Below, piece by piece: positions 8,863 through 17,412 of a DNA stretch of 64,000 bases; position 1 is the first letter of the stretch, and each line of letters starts with the position of its first letter. Origin of the DNA: Micromonospora sp. WMMD1082 (lineage in GTDB: Bacteria; Actinomycetota; Actinomycetes; Mycobacteriales; Micromonosporaceae); the NCBI RefSeq assembly GCF_029626175.1, contig NZ_JARUBM010000002.1:1116001-1180000 (forward strand), read 5' to 3'. The notes under the pieces are model-generated. The model was not told the DNA's origin. It made no database searches and saw nothing but the letters and a program-made list of their open reading frames with translations. The position numbers and the translations under genes were made by a program.

Positions 8863-8874
8863 GGCGGAGCGTGC

Positions 8875-9705
8875 TCAGTCGAAAAGGTTGTACAGCTCCG
8901 GCGGCGCCTCGACGACCTGGTCGGCCGGCGGCTTCTGCGCCTCGGTCGCGTTGCCGTAGTCGGCGTACGTCACCCTGATCTCCTGCCCGGCGGCCTGGCC
9001 GGTGTCGGGCAGCTGGATGACCAGCTCGGTGAGTCGCCCCTCGGCGTCGGTCGTCGCGGTGAACGGCACGGAGTTCGCCTGCGCGCCGAGCGCGGTGATC
9101 AGCGTCGGGTCGAGCGAACCGGCGTCGGCGGCCTTCGACAGGTCGATGGTGCCGGCGTACGTGCCGTCGCCGGTACGGCGTACCTCGGTGATGGCCTGGG
9201 TCAGCGCCTCGCTGCCGGCGGGGTCGACCCGATCGAAGTCGAAGCCGAGGTTGCGGTCACCCTGGATCCGGTTCTGGTCGAGGTGTTGGTACTTGCCGAG
9301 GTTGAGCCGGTCCAGCCCGGGGACGCTGGTCGCCGCTCGCCCCTTGAGATCCACCTTCACCCAGCTGTCCGGCCGGGCGTGGATCAGGTCGAGACTGATC
9401 GCCAGGTCATCGGTCGGCTCGCCGATGCGTACCCGCATCTCGGCGCTCTGGCTCGGCTGGTGCACCTGCCCCTCGGCCGTGGAGCCGGCACCGGACATGC
9501 TGAACCGGAAGTTGCCGTTACTGATCTCGCGGGTCGAGTCCAGCAACGCCTGCTTGGCGTCGGTGTCGGCCTCCGGCGCGGCACCCGAGGCGGTGGCGGA
9601 CGGTGTGGCGGTCGACCCGGCGTCGCCGGCCGTGGTGCAGGCGGCGACTCCGGGCGTGAGCAGGGCGACGGCCACGAGGCCGGCGCTCAATCGTCGAACG
9701 GTCAT
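8875..9705 (-). CDS. LppX/LprG-like lipoprotein, first of a tandem pair
   Basis: 276 residues. The lipoprotein signal ends in VAAC (Cys23) and the protein should be anchored outside the membrane. After a Ser/Thr/Ala linker comes a domain of about 220 residues with the pattern of LppX/LprAFG-like lipoproteins: short helices around KQALLDSTREISNGNFRF, alternating beta strands (AEMRVRIGEPT, SWVKVDLKG) and the closing EIRVTYADYGNATEAQKPPA. Relatives in mycobacteria carry lipids across the periplasm; that role is only inferred here. GGGAGA lies five bases before the ATG. It is clearly paralogous to the gene at 9853, from which it is separated by that gene's terminator. Confidence 0.82.
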   Translation of the reverse strand: MTVRRLSAGLVAVALLTPGVAACTTAGDAGSTATPSATASGAAPEADTDAKQALLDSTREISNGNFRFSMSGAGSTAEGQVHQPSQSAEMRVRIGEPTDDLAISLDLIHARPDSWVKVDLKGRAATSVPGLDRLNLGKYQHLDQNRIQGDRNLGFDFDRVDPAGSEALTQAITEVRRTGDGTYAGTIDLSKAADAGSLDPTLITALGAQANSVPFTATTDAEGRLTELVIQLPDTGQAAGQEIRVTYADYGNATEAQKPPADQVVEAPPELYNLFD

Positions 9706-9807
9706 CGGTGTCTCCCAGCAGGGTCACCCGACGCATCTCGCGCCGGAGGCTCCCCTCTCCTGTTCCCCACCATCCGCCCGCGCAATCACGCGAGCCGGTC
9801 GGCACCA

Positions 9808-9835
9808 GCGGGGGCGGGCCCGAGCCCACCCCCGC
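9808..9835 (-). terminator. Intrinsic terminator of the second lipoprotein gene
   Basis: Stem GCGGGGG, one C-A mismatch, GGGC, loop CCGA, and the complementary arm. It sits 17 bases downstream of the stop at 9853 in the minus direction. Confidence 0.7.
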
Positions 9836-9852
9836 AGCACTGCCGATCCGAC

Positions 9853-10656
9853 CTACTTGAACATCTCGTAGGTCTGCTCGCTCGCCTCGATGACCTGATC
9901 CGCCGGCGGCTTCTGCACCCCGGTCGCGGCACCGTAGTCGGCATAGGTGATCTTGATCTCCTGCGCCTCGGCCTCGCCCGCCGCCGGGATGGACATGACC
10001 AGCTCGGTCAGCCGGCCCTCGGCGTCCAGCTTCGCCGTGAAGGGGATCGCCTTGGCCTGGTCACCCAACTCCTTGAGCAGGTCCTCGTCGGCGGCGACCG
10101 AGTCCTTCACCGCGGAGAGGTCGAAGGTGCCGCTGTAGGCGCCCTCGCCGGTCTGCTGTACCTCGGCAAGACCCTCGAACATCTCCGAGGCTGCGGCCGG
10201 GTCGCTGCCCTCCTTGAACACGTCCAGGTTCTTTGCCTCCTTGGCCTTGGTGGCGTCGAGGTGCTGGTACTTGTCCTTGAACGCCTCCATGCCGGGGATG
10301 CCGGCGAACAGGTCACCCAGGTCGACCTTCACCCAGGTGTCGGGCTGGATCTGAATGAGGTCGAAGTCCATGGTGAAGTCTTCGCCGCCCACCGTCATGG
10401 TCATCTGGGCGCTGTTGCTGGGCTTGTGGAACGTGCCCTTGCCGCTCATCGAGTCGGCGGTGATCGTGAAGGTGAAGTTGCCCTCGGCCAACCCCTTGGT
10501 GGAGGCGACCAGCGCCGCCTTCGGGTCGGCCGGGATGCCCGACTCGGCCGAGGGGGCAGTCGCGGAAGGCGAGTCGCCGCCGGAGTTGCAGGCGGTGACG
10601 CCGGGAACGAGCAGCGTGGCGGCGATGACGCCCACGCTCCACCGTCGAATGTTCAC
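9853..10656 (-). CDS. LppX/LprG-like lipoprotein, second of a tandem pair
   Basis: 267 residues from a GTG at 10656 preceded by AAGAGAG; the frame is open for 41 more codons upstream, but those are not signal-like. Lipobox VTAC gives Cys23. The mature protein parallels the neighbour at 8875 in layout and motifs: AALVASTKGLAEGNFTFTI, WVKVDLGDLFAG, KYQHLDATKAKE, EGRLTELVMSIPAAG and the end EIKITYADYGAATGVQKPPADQV, which is nearly identical to the paralogue. This is therefore a recent-to-moderate tandem duplication. The likely role is binding of a hydrophobic ligand at the cell envelope, by analogy with LppX and LprG; no ligand can be named. Confidence 0.82.
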   Translation of the reverse strand: MNIRRWSVGVIAATLLVPGVTACNSGGDSPSATAPSAESGIPADPKAALVASTKGLAEGNFTFTITADSMSGKGTFHKPSNSAQMTMTVGGEDFTMDFDLIQIQPDTWVKVDLGDLFAGIPGMEAFKDKYQHLDATKAKEAKNLDVFKEGSDPAAASEMFEGLAEVQQTGEGAYSGTFDLSAVKDSVAADEDLLKELGDQAKAIPFTAKLDAEGRLTELVMSIPAAGEAEAQEIKITYADYGAATGVQKPPADQVIEASEQTYEMFK

Positions 10657-10758
10657 AGATCGTCTCTCTTCACACAGGCAGGCCCGCCGGCCGGGGGCCG
10701 GTCGGGCATTGAACCTGCGGAGCGTAGCGGAACCGACCGACATCATGGGGTCACCTAC

Positions 10759-10819
10759 GGCCCGCCTCCCGGGCCCCACCGAACCGAGCCGAGCCGAGAC
10801 GAGACCCGGGAGGCAGGCC
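10759..10819 (-). terminator. Terminator of the DUF4245 gene
   Basis: 15-base arms beginning GGCCCGCCTCCCGGG pair with one mismatch around a 31-base loop that contains CCGAG repeats. It starts one base beyond the stop codon at 10820. Confidence 0.7.
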
Positions 10820-11419
10820 CTAGTCCACGGCGGCGGCGAGCGCCCGCAGTTCGTTGTCCCGGGCGTCGCCCACCACGATCACCGTACGCTCGGGTTGGAG
10901 GAGCACCAGTGCCTGCTCGTTGCCGCGGGCGGTGTACCGCTGCCAGGTGCCGGAGCCGAGATCGGTCTGCCCCTGCGGCCGCCCCTCGTCGGTCAACTCG
11001 GCCGGCAGCAGCCGCTCGGCCGGCACGTTGCTCTGCACCAGTTGCAGGCCGCGACCCTCCGGTGTGACGTAGCCCACGCGCAGGATCGCGCCATCCTCGG
11101 CGGTGCGGTAGGTCGCGCGTACGGCTCGCCACCCGTCGCCCAGCCCGGTCGGCTCGCTCACCGGGAACGCGCCGGCCGATCTCGCCTGGTCGAAGACGGG
11201 CGCTGGGTCGACCGTGTTCGGCTCGTCCCCGCCCAGGAACCCCCGGTAGAAGGCGAGCAGCAGGGCGATCGGGATCAGCAGCACCAGCAGCGAGATCGCC
11301 ATGTCCCTCGGCGACCGCTCCGACTTCCCAGCGTTGGGCGCGGCCGGCCGCTCGCCCGGCGAGGGCTGGTCGGCGGGCTGGTCGGCGGGTACGCGGTCGG
11401 CAGGCTGTGCGGGTTCCAC
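10820..11419 (-). CDS. DUF4245 membrane-anchored protein
   Basis: 199 residues. A polar N-terminal tail of about 40 residues precedes one membrane segment (MAISLLVLLIPIALLLAFY), then an extracytoplasmic domain with FPVSEPTGLGDGWRAVRATY, TPEGRGLQLVQSN, RWLPAEL-like and GTWQRYTARGNEQALVLL segments that define DUF4245. The family is conserved next to glpX in actinobacteria (Rv1100 beside Rv1099c), but its role is unknown. The GTG start lacks a Shine-Dalgarno sequence; GAGAAT lies six bases upstream. Divergent from glpX with a 144-base spacer. Confidence 0.88.
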   Translation of the reverse strand: MEPAQPADRVPADQPADQPSPGERPAAPNAGKSERSPRDMAISLLVLLIPIALLLAFYRGFLGGDEPNTVDPAPVFDQARSAGAFPVSEPTGLGDGWRAVRATYRTAEDGAILRVGYVTPEGRGLQLVQSNVPAERLLPAELTDEGRPQGQTDLGSGTWQRYTARGNEQALVLLQPERTVIVVGDARDNELRALAAAVD

Positions 11420-11563
11420 CCGGCCATTCTCGCAGCCGCCCGACCGGCGGTATCCGGCCCATCACCGCCCCGCACCGGCCGGGCGTCCGCCATCGTGTGA
11501 GGATCAGGAACCAAAGCCGGCAGCGCCGGCCCGCCCCGCACCGCCGCGAGGAGGAGCCGCTTC

Positions 11564-12595
11564 ATGACGACCACCAGGACGCGAACCCCACAGAATCTCG
11601 ACCGTAACCTCGCCCTCGACCTGGTCAGGGTCACCGAGGCGGCCGCGATGGCCGCCGGCCGGTGGGTCGGCCGGGGCGACAAGGAGGGCGGCGACGGTGC
11701 CGCCGTCGACGCCATGCGCAAGCTGATCAACTCGATCCCGATGAAGGGTGTCGTGGTGATCGGCGAGGGCGAGAAGGACAACGCTCCGATGCTCTTCAAC
11801 GGTGAAGAGGTCGGTGACGGCAGCGGTCCGGAGGTGGATGTCGCGGTCGACCCGATCGACGGCACCACGCTGATGAGCAAGGGCATGCCCAACGCCCTCG
11901 CGGTGCTGGCGGTGGCCGAACGGGGGGCGATGTTCGACCCGAGCGCCGTGTTCTACATGGAGAAGCTGGCCGTCGGCCCCGCCTACGCGGACGTGGTGGA
12001 CATCAACGCCGGTGTCGGCGAGAACCTGCGCCGGATCGCCCGGGCCAAGGGCTCCAGCGTCTCCGAGGTGACGGTCTGCGTACTCGATCGTTCCCGGCAC
12101 GACGACCTGGTCAACCAGATCCGTCGGGCCGGAGCCGGCATCCGGTTCATCTCCGACGGCGACATCGCCGGTGCCATCGCCGCGGCACGTGGCGAGTCCG
12201 ACGTCGACGTGCTGATGGGCATCGGCGGTACCCCGGAGGGGATCACCGCCGCCTGCGCCCTCAAGTGCATGGGCGGGACAATGCAGGCCAAGCTCTGGCC
12301 GCGCGACGAGGCCGAGCGGGAGAAGGCGATCGCGGCCGGGCACGACCTGGACCGGGTGCTCACCACCGACGACCTGGTCACCGGAGACAACTGCTTCTTC
12401 GTGGCCACCGGCGTCACCTCTGGTGACCTGCTGCGCGGCGTACGGTACCGGGCCGGCGGCGCGTACACCCAGTCGATCGTGATGCGCTCGAAGAGCGGCA
12501 CCATCCGGGTGATCGACTCGTACCACCGGTTGGAGAAGCTGGCGCTCTACTCGGCGGTGGACTTCGACGGCCGTCCCCTGGACGAACAGGTGTGA
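11564..12595 (+). CDS. glpX: Class II fructose-1,6-bisphosphatase
   Basis: Hydrolyses fructose 1,6-bisphosphate to fructose 6-phosphate, the committed gluconeogenic phosphatase of actinobacteria. 343 residues. Metal and phosphate motifs are intact: [15 protein letters not shown] (about 63-77), [17 protein letters not shown] (91-107), DRSRHDDL, the [13 protein letters not shown] loop and [17 protein letters not shown] precedes the ATG by seven bases. It fits with pckG in the same window to give a complete bypass of the irreversible glycolytic steps. Only 43 bases separate it from the downstream transporter gene, so cotranscription is possible. Confidence 0.97.
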   Translation: MTTTRTRTPQNLDRNLALDLVRVTEAAAMAAGRWVGRGDKEGGDGAAVDAMRKLINSIPMKGVVVIGEGEKDNAPMLFNGEEVGDGSGPEVDVAVDPIDGTTLMSKGMPNALAVLAVAERGAMFDPSAVFYMEKLAVGPAYADVVDINAGVGENLRRIARAKGSSVSEVTVCVLDRSRHDDLVNQIRRAGAGIRFISDGDIAGAIAAARGESDVDVLMGIGGTPEGITAACALKCMGGTMQAKLWPRDEAEREKAIAAGHDLDRVLTTDDLVTGDNCFFVATGVTSGDLLRGVRYRAGGAYTQSIVMRSKSGTIRVIDSYHRLEKLALYSAVDFDGRPLDEQV

Positions 12596-12638
12596 GCGAG
12601 TCCCTCAGCGCCCTCGGCGAGCGGGGCAGGGCGACGGC

Positions 12639-13667
12639 GTGAGGACCGCGACGGCGACCCGGCCGACGGTGTCGGCGGGTCGCCGGGCCGGCGCGATAGG
12701 GCTGGCGACCGTCGCCGGCGTCGCCGTGGCCATCCAGTCCCGGATCAACGGCGAGATGGGCGTACGCCTCGGCGACGGCATCGCCGCCGCGGCCGTCTCC
12801 TTCGGGTCGGGCCTGCTGCTGTTGCTGGTGCTGGTCCCCGCCACCGGCACCGGGCGGCGGGGCCTGGCCACACTGCGCGACGCTCTCACCCGGGGGACAC
12901 TGCGGCCCTGGCAGTGCCTCGGCGGCGGCTGCGGCGCGTTTCTCGTGTTCACCCAGGGCACCACCGTCGGCACGCTGGGGGTGGCGGTGTTCACCGTGGC
13001 GGTCGTGGCCGGCCAGTCCGCCAGCAGCCTGGCCGTCGACCGGGCGGGCGTCGGCCCGAGCGGGCGGCAGCCGGTGACCGCCGCCCGGCTGGCCGGGGCG
13101 GTGCTGACCGTGGCGGCGGTGCTGCTGGCCGTCGGCGACCGGTTCGGTCAGCCGGCGGCGCTCGGGCTGGCCGTGCTGCCGCTGCTGGCGGGCATCGGGG
13201 TGGCCTGGCAGCAGGCGGTGAACGGGTGGGTCCGGGTGGTCACGGGCAGCACGCTCACCGCCACGCTGGTCAACTTCGCCGTCGGTACGACGGTCCTGCT
13301 GGCCGCGTTCGCCGTCAGCCTCGCGCTGCGGGGTCTGCCACCCGGCGGCCTGCCCACCGAACCCTGGCTCTACCTGGGTGGACCGATCGGCATCACGTTC
13401 ATCGCGGTGGCCGCGGCGGTGGTCCGCCTCACCGGTGTGCTGCTGCTCGGCCTGGCCACCGTTGCCGGTCAGGTCACCGGGGCGGTGCTGCTGGACGTGT
13501 TGCTGCCGTCGACCACCTCGCACCCCGGCGCGACCACGGTGCTCGGCGCCGTCCTCACCCTCGTCGCCGTGGCGGTCGCCGCGCTCGGTGGACGGTTCAG
13601 GGCATGGTCATCGGGGACTCGGAGCGGTACGGCCCGTCGAGGTCGGACCGGCGGCGGCGGAAGATGA
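12639..13667 (+). CDS. Tandem YdcZ/DUF606-type DMT superfamily membrane transporter
   Basis: 342 residues with about ten membrane segments in two homologous halves. Each half starts with the YdcZ-like pattern: residues 18-60 (GAIGLATVAGVAVAIQSRIN, ALGV-like helices) and about 165-210 (ALGLAVLPLLAGIGVAWQQAVN). The QxxxN motif in the first helix of each half is typical of this drug/metabolite transporter branch. Substrate unknown. The tail (about 24 residues, Arg/Gly-rich) overlaps the 3' end of the convergent rhomboid gene by 71 bases. The GTG start has only a weak GGGCAGGG upstream, and glpX lies 43 bases upstream on the same strand. Confidence 0.82.
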   Translation: MRTATATRPTVSAGRRAGAIGLATVAGVAVAIQSRINGEMGVRLGDGIAAAAVSFGSGLLLLLVLVPATGTGRRGLATLRDALTRGTLRPWQCLGGGCGAFLVFTQGTTVGTLGVAVFTVAVVAGQSASSLAVDRAGVGPSGRQPVTAARLAGAVLTVAAVLLAVGDRFGQPAALGLAVLPLLAGIGVAWQQAVNGWVRVVTGSTLTATLVNFAVGTTVLLAAFAVSLALRGLPPGGLPTEPWLYLGGPIGITFIAVAAAVVRLTGVLLLGLATVAGQVTGAVLLDVLLPSTTSHPGATTVLGAVLTLVAVAVAALGGRFRAWSSGTRSGTARRGRTGGGGR

Positions 13668-14250
13668 TCGCGGCCACGATACCGCCGAGCAACCCGAACA
13701 GGTGGCCCTGCCAGGAGATCCGTTCGTCGGTGGGCAGGACGCCCACCAGCTGACCGCCGTAGAGCAGGCCGACCAGCAGGAAGACGGCGAAGTTCCACCA
13801 GCTCCGCTCGAAGATGCCCCGGGTGAGCAGGATGCCGAGGTAGCCGAAGATCACCCCGCTCGCGCCGACCACGATCGTGTTCGGCGAGCCGGTGAACCAC
13901 ACGCCCAGCCCGCTGACCAGGACGATGACCAGGGTGGACCAGAGAAAGCGCCGGGCGCCCGCGGCCAGCACGAAGGTGCCGAGCAGGATCAACGGGATGC
14001 TGTTGCTGTAGAGGTGGTCGAAGCCGTGGTGCAGGAACGGCGAGAAGAAGACGCCGTCCAGCCCGTCGATGCGTTGCGGGATGATCCCGGCGGCGGCGTC
14101 GAAGCCGGCACCCAGCCAGACGTCGAGGCCCTCGATCAGGAAGAGGATCGGCACCACCGCGCACATGGCGACGAAGGCCCGGCCGATCGACGCGTAGAAG
14201 GCCATGGTGCCGAACCGGTGGGGGTCGCCACTTCCGGGGAGCAGGGTCAC
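13597..14250 (-). CDS. Rhomboid-family intramembrane serine protease
   Basis: 217 residues, six membrane segments. The catalytic dyad is visible: S131 in VVGASGVIFGYLG and H183 in SWQGHLFGLLGGI; HGFDHLYSNS (about 75-84) supplies the conserved His and Asn83 of the oxyanion region. Rhomboids cleave substrates within the membrane; no substrate can be named. The GTG at 14250 is preceded by TAGCTG seven bases upstream and no Shine-Dalgarno sequence; an ATG at 14205 is an alternative and still keeps all membrane segments. The 3' end overlaps the convergent transporter gene. Confidence 0.92.
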   Translation of the reverse strand: MTLLPGSGDPHRFGTMAFYASIGRAFVAMCAVVPILFLIEGLDVWLGAGFDAAAGIIPQRIDGLDGVFFSPFLHHGFDHLYSNSIPLILLGTFVLAAGARRFLWSTLVIVLVSGLGVWFTGSPNTIVVGASGVIFGYLGILLTRGIFERSWWNFAVFLLVGLLYGGQLVGVLPTDERISWQGHLFGLLGGIVAAIIFRRRRSDLDGPYRSESPMTMP

Positions 14251-14359
14251 CTGTCAACAGCTATCAGCAAACGCCGGTGGCCGCCACTCTTCGCCGGCCA
14301 CAACCTGGCCGGTGTCGGTACGCGGCCACCCGCGCACCGGCACCGGCCGGGTCAAGCTC

Positions 14360-15031
14360 TTAGTAGAAGCCCCTGTCCTGGGAGTGCGTCCAGGCGCCGC
14401 AGGGCGTGCTGTACCGGCCCTTGATGTAGCCGAGCCCCCACTTGATCTGGGTGACCGGGTTGGTCTCCCAGTCGTCGGCGACCGTGGCCATCTTGTTACC
14501 GGGATACGCCTGCGGGATGCCGTACGCCCCGGACGACCGGTTGCGGGCCTTGTGGTTCCAGCCGCTCTCCTTGTTCCACAGCCTGTCGAGGCAGGGGAAC
14601 TGGTCGATGTCGAAGCCCGCGTCGATCATGAGCGCGCAGCCGACCTTCCGGTTACCGCTGTACTCCTCGCAGGATTCCGGGATCGGGCCGTCGTACGGCT
14701 TCGCCGCCCTGGCTGCCGCCTCCTTGGCCGCCTTCTCCTCCGCGGCCTTCTTGCGCGCGGCCTCCTCGGCCTTGCGGGCCTTGTCGGCGGCGACCCGCGC
14801 GCGCTTCCTGACCTCGGTGGCCTGCTGCCGGGCGGCCCGGACCTGGCGGGAGACGGCCTGCTCCTGCCGGTAGTCGACGTCGATCTCGCTGACACTGCCG
14901 GCCACCTGCGCACCGGGGCCGGAGCGCTGGGACTGGCGGTCCTCGCTCAGGTAGAAGCCACCGGCCACGCCCACCGAGAGCAGCGCGACAGCTGCGGTCC
15001 GGGCGGCGAACCGGCTCCACGGCCGACTCAC
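14360..15031 (-). CDS. Secreted lytic transglycosylase-like protein
   Basis: 223 residues. A basic start and hydrophobic segment (about 9-28) act as signal or anchor. Residues 55-110 are an Ala/Lys/Glu/Arg-rich coiled coil. The C-terminal domain resembles actinobacterial SLT/lysozyme-like transglycosylases: CLDRLWNKESGWNHKARNRS with catalytic Glu155, SGAYGIPQAYPGNKM and the DWETNPVTQIKWGLGYIKGRY helix. Such enzymes cleave the glycan strands of peptidoglycan. GAAGGG lies nine bases before the GTG. The 212-base upstream region contains a Crp-type palindrome (15194-15209). It is monocistronic. Confidence 0.9.
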   Translation of the reverse strand: MSRPWSRFAARTAAVALLSVGVAGGFYLSEDRQSQRSGPGAQVAGSVSEIDVDYRQEQAVSRQVRAARQQATEVRKRARVAADKARKAEEAARKKAAEEKAAKEAAARAAKPYDGPIPESCEEYSGNRKVGCALMIDAGFDIDQFPCLDRLWNKESGWNHKARNRSSGAYGIPQAYPGNKMATVADDWETNPVTQIKWGLGYIKGRYSTPCGAWTHSQDRGFY

Positions 15032-15193
15032 GAAGTGATCCCTTCGTCGGGGTCAGGGACGCGGCAGGGCCGCGACCCGCACGGGTCGAAGCGAGCCGCG
15101 GGCGCCCCGGCCACCAACGATGTGCCCGGTGCGTGGGCGCCCGTGGGACACCATTGCGCACAGTGAGGCTGATGGGAAACCATGGACCTCGAT

Positions 15194-15209
15194 TGTGACG
15201 TGGGTCACG
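15194..15209. promoter_or_regulatory. Crp/Rv3676-type binding site upstream of the transglycosylase gene
   Basis: TGTGA, six bases, TCACG; this matches the TGTGA-N6-TCACA consensus at nine of ten positions. It lies about 163 bases before the transglycosylase start and 35 bases from the phoH stop. In M. tuberculosis the Crp homologue Rv3676 controls the peptidoglycan hydrolase gene rpfA, which makes the location plausible. Confidence 0.5.
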
Positions 15210-15243
15210 GGAAAAATCAGCCCAACACGCCCTAAGAAGGCCG

Positions 15244-16659
15244 TCAGGTCGGGATGTCCTCCAGTAGGTCGGTCACCATGGCGGCAATCGGCGAGCGCTC
15301 CGAGCGGCTGAGCGTGACGTGCGCGAAGAGCTGGTGACCCTTCAGCGCCTCGATCACCGCGGTGACCCCGTCGTGCCGCCCCACCCGCAGATTGTCCCGC
15401 TGGGCGACGTCATGGGTCAGCACCACGCGGGAGCCCTGGCCGATGCGGGAGAGCACGGTCAGCAGGACGCCGCGCTCGAGCGACTGCGCCTCGTCGACGA
15501 TGACGAAGGCGTCGTGCAGGCTGCGCCCCCGGATGTGGGTCAACGGCAGCACCTCGAGCAGACCACGCGAGGTGACCTCCTCCAGCACGTTCTCGTGGAT
15601 TACGGCACCGAGCGTGTCGAAGACCGCCTGCGCCCAGGGCGACATCTTCTCCGACTCCGAGCCGGGCAGGTAGCCCAGTTCCTGGCCGCCGACGGCGTAC
15701 AGCGGGCGGAAGACGATCACCTTCTTGTGCCGGCGACGTTCCATCACCGCCTCCAGCCCCGCGCAGAGCGCCAGGGCGGACTTGCCGGTGCCGGCCCGGC
15801 CGCCGAGCGAGACGATGCCGATCGACTCGTCGAGCAGCAGATCGAGGGCGACCCGCTGCTCGGCGGAGCGACCGTGCACGCCGAACGCCTCCCGGTCGCC
15901 GCGGACCAGCCGGACGGTCTTGTCCGGCAGCACCCGGCCGAGCGCCGAGCCCCGGGACGAGTGCAGCACCAGACCGGTGTGGCAGGGCAGACCCGCCGCC
16001 GCGTCCGCGTCGATGGTCTCCCCGGCGTAGAGCCGGGCGATGTCGTCCTCGGCCAGCTCCAGCTCGGCCATCCCGGTCCAGGTCGGGTCGCTCGCCTGGC
16101 CGTGCCGGTACTCGTCGGCGCGCAGGCCGACCGAGGCGGCCTTGACCCGCAGCGGCATGTCCTTGCTGACCAGCGTCACCTCCCGCCCCTCCGCGGCGAG
16201 GTTCAGCGCCACGGAGAGGATCCGCGCGTCGTTGGACTCGTTGCGGAACCCCGGCGGCAGCACGCCGTCGTCGGTGTGGTTCAACTCCACGCGCAGCGTG
16301 CCACCGGCGTCGTTGGCCGGTACCGGCCGGTCCAGCCGGCCGTGGCGCACCCGCAACTCGTCCAGCATGCGCAGCGACTGCCGGGCGAACCAGCCCAGCT
16401 CCGGGTGATGCCGCTTGCCCTCCAGCTCGGAGATGACCACCAGGGGGAGCACCACCTCGTGCTCGGCGAAACGGTGGAACGCCGCCGGGTCACTGAGCAG
16501 GACGGAGGTGTCCAGGACGAAGGATTGGCCCGCTGGTCGGGGCTCCCTGGGGTCGGCCGGCCCGGCGGCCGCGGTACGGCGGCTCCGGGTGCTGCGGCGG
16601 GTCGTGGCAGTCGCGGCCGGGCCCTGGTCGGCACCGGCGGTCGTACGGCGAGTCGTCAC
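15244..16659 (-). CDS. phoH: PIN-PhoH fusion ATPase (PhoH2-type)
   Basis: 471 residues from the GTG at 16659, which has GGAGCAGG three bases upstream. An N-terminal PIN nuclease domain (about 45-190) begins [13 protein letters not shown] with acidic Asp50 and continues with [12 protein letters not shown] and [11 protein letters not shown]. The C-terminal PhoH domain carries Walker [12 protein letters not shown] (Lys293) and Walker [13 protein letters not shown] (Asp388). PhoH2 proteins of mycobacteria unwind and cut RNA in an ATP-dependent way. The frame stays open to an ATG at 16800, which has its own -10 box, so a 518-residue form is possible; the extra residues are Arg/Pro-rich with weaker codon bias and more likely form a leader. 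Confidence 0.93.
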   Translation of the reverse strand: MTTRRTTAGADQGPAATATTRRSTRSRRTAAAGPADPREPRPAGQSFVLDTSVLLSDPAAFHRFAEHEVVLPLVVISELEGKRHHPELGWFARQSLRMLDELRVRHGRLDRPVPANDAGGTLRVELNHTDDGVLPPGFRNESNDARILSVALNLAAEGREVTLVSKDMPLRVKAASVGLRADEYRHGQASDPTWTGMAELELAEDDIARLYAGETIDADAAAGLPCHTGLVLHSSRGSALGRVLPDKTVRLVRGDREAFGVHGRSAEQRVALDLLLDESIGIVSLGGRAGTGKSALALCAGLEAVMERRRHKKVIVFRPLYAVGGQELGYLPGSESEKMSPWAQAVFDTLGAVIHENVLEEVTSRGLLEVLPLTHIRGRSLHDAFVIVDEAQSLERGVLLTVLSRIGQGSRVVLTHDVAQRDNLRVGRHDGVTAVIEALKGHQLFAHVTLSRSERSPIAAMVTDLLEDIPT

Positions 16660-16813
16660 AGGCCTGCTCCGGCGGATGGGCACCCGGCCACCCGCGGTCC
16701 GCCTCCTCCGGGTGCCCGGCTGACACGGGGTCGGATGCGGGCCCCGTGTGCGAGGTCGCAGGCCGGGCGGGCCGGCTGGCTCGGGACAACCCCGTGCCAT
16801 GGCCTAGACGCTA
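16660..16813 (-). promoter_or_regulatory. phoH leader with -10 element and two hairpins
   Basis: TAGCGT (16808-16813) lies seven bases before 16800, the predicted transcription start. The leader to 16659 then holds two hairpins: 16724-16748 (7-bp stem CACGGGG) and 16678-16717 (perfect 10-bp stem GGGCACCCGG with a 20-base loop). The second ends 18 bases before the start codon. Confidence 0.4.
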
Positions 16814-16907
16814 GCTCCCCACAACCGGTCCCGGCTAGAGCCTGGCTCGTGGATCTCGTCGAGCGCCGAGACGAGGCCCGGGCGGCGAATCGGCACGGCG
16901 GCGTGAA

Positions 16908-16946
16908 CCGGCCGGGATGCATGCCCCCTGCGCGCATCCCGGCCGG
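16908..16946 (-). terminator. Terminator of the small membrane protein gene
   Basis: Perfect 13-bp stem CCGGCCGGGATGC with a 13-base loop, about 96 bases past the stop at 17043 in the minus direction. Between it and phoH (16814-16907) I see nothing else. Confidence 0.65.
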
Positions 16947-17042
16947 TGGGACCACCGCCACCGGTCTGACGTGGCCCCGACGGCGCCGCCCCGAAGGGCG
17001 TACGCGCCGCGCCTGTGGACGGGCCGGAGCCCGTCGACCGGT

Positions 17043-17384
17043 TCAGCCGGTCCGTCGGACGAGGGTGCCGGTCGGGTGCCGCCCGGTGACCGAGGCGGCC
17101 GGCTCCGCGAAGGACGATCCGGTGTACGTGGTGCCCGGGCGGACCACCGTGGCGGCGACCCGGGCGGGGGGCGACGAGGGTGCCGCCACGGCGAGGGCGG
17201 AGGCGATGGCGGCCTGGGCGTCGCGGCGGCGCCGGTTCCACGCGCCACGGTCGCCGTCGAAGTAGCCCTGCCGGTAGCCGAAGCGGTAGCCGATCCGGTA
17301 GCTGAGTTGCCCGTGCAGCCGCCCCGCGGCGTAGCACGTCGCGGCGAGCACCAGGACGAGGAAGATCGCGAGGAACGGGCTCAT
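17043..17384 (-). CDS. Small membrane-anchored protein, function unknown
   Basis: 113 residues. One N-terminal membrane segment (MSPFLAIFLVLVLAATCYAAG) is followed by a Tyr/Arg/Gly-rich stretch (LSYRIGYRFGYRQGYFDGDR) and an Ala/Pro/Thr-rich tail. The repeated RxGYRxGY motif is distinctive, but I do not recognise a family. The ATG at 17384 has GGAG eight bases upstream. It lies 28 bases downstream of the gene at 17413 and is likely in the same transcript. Topology is probably N-out with a cytoplasmic tail, given the basic residues after the membrane segment. Confidence 0.65.
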   Translation of the reverse strand: MSPFLAIFLVLVLAATCYAAGRLHGQLSYRIGYRFGYRQGYFDGDRGAWNRRRRDAQAAIASALAVAAPSSPPARVAATVVRPGTTYTGSSFAEPAASVTGRHPTGTLVRRTG

Positions 17385-17412
17385 CCGGCGGCTCCGGTCC
17401 CTCGCGCGCCCG

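Larger units (their letters stand above)
8398..8874. other. Gene-free stretch between xseB and a convergent lipoprotein gene
   Basis: No supported coding frame. It contains a 7-bp tandem repeat (8501-8549), a 130-nt inverted-repeat element (8608-8737) and the terminator of the convergent lipoprotein gene (8836-8862). Confidence 0.7.

Noticed and set aside
8830..11067. Long plus-strand open frame across the two lipoprotein genes and the DUF4245 gene
   Set aside because: Antisense shadow of three genes with clear signal peptides and family motifs; it crosses terminators.
15032..15243. c-di-AMP (ydaO) riboswitch upstream of the transglycosylase gene
   Set aside because: Actinobacterial wall hydrolase genes often have one, but the conserved core segments are not present; only a GC hairpin and the Crp-type palindrome are seen.
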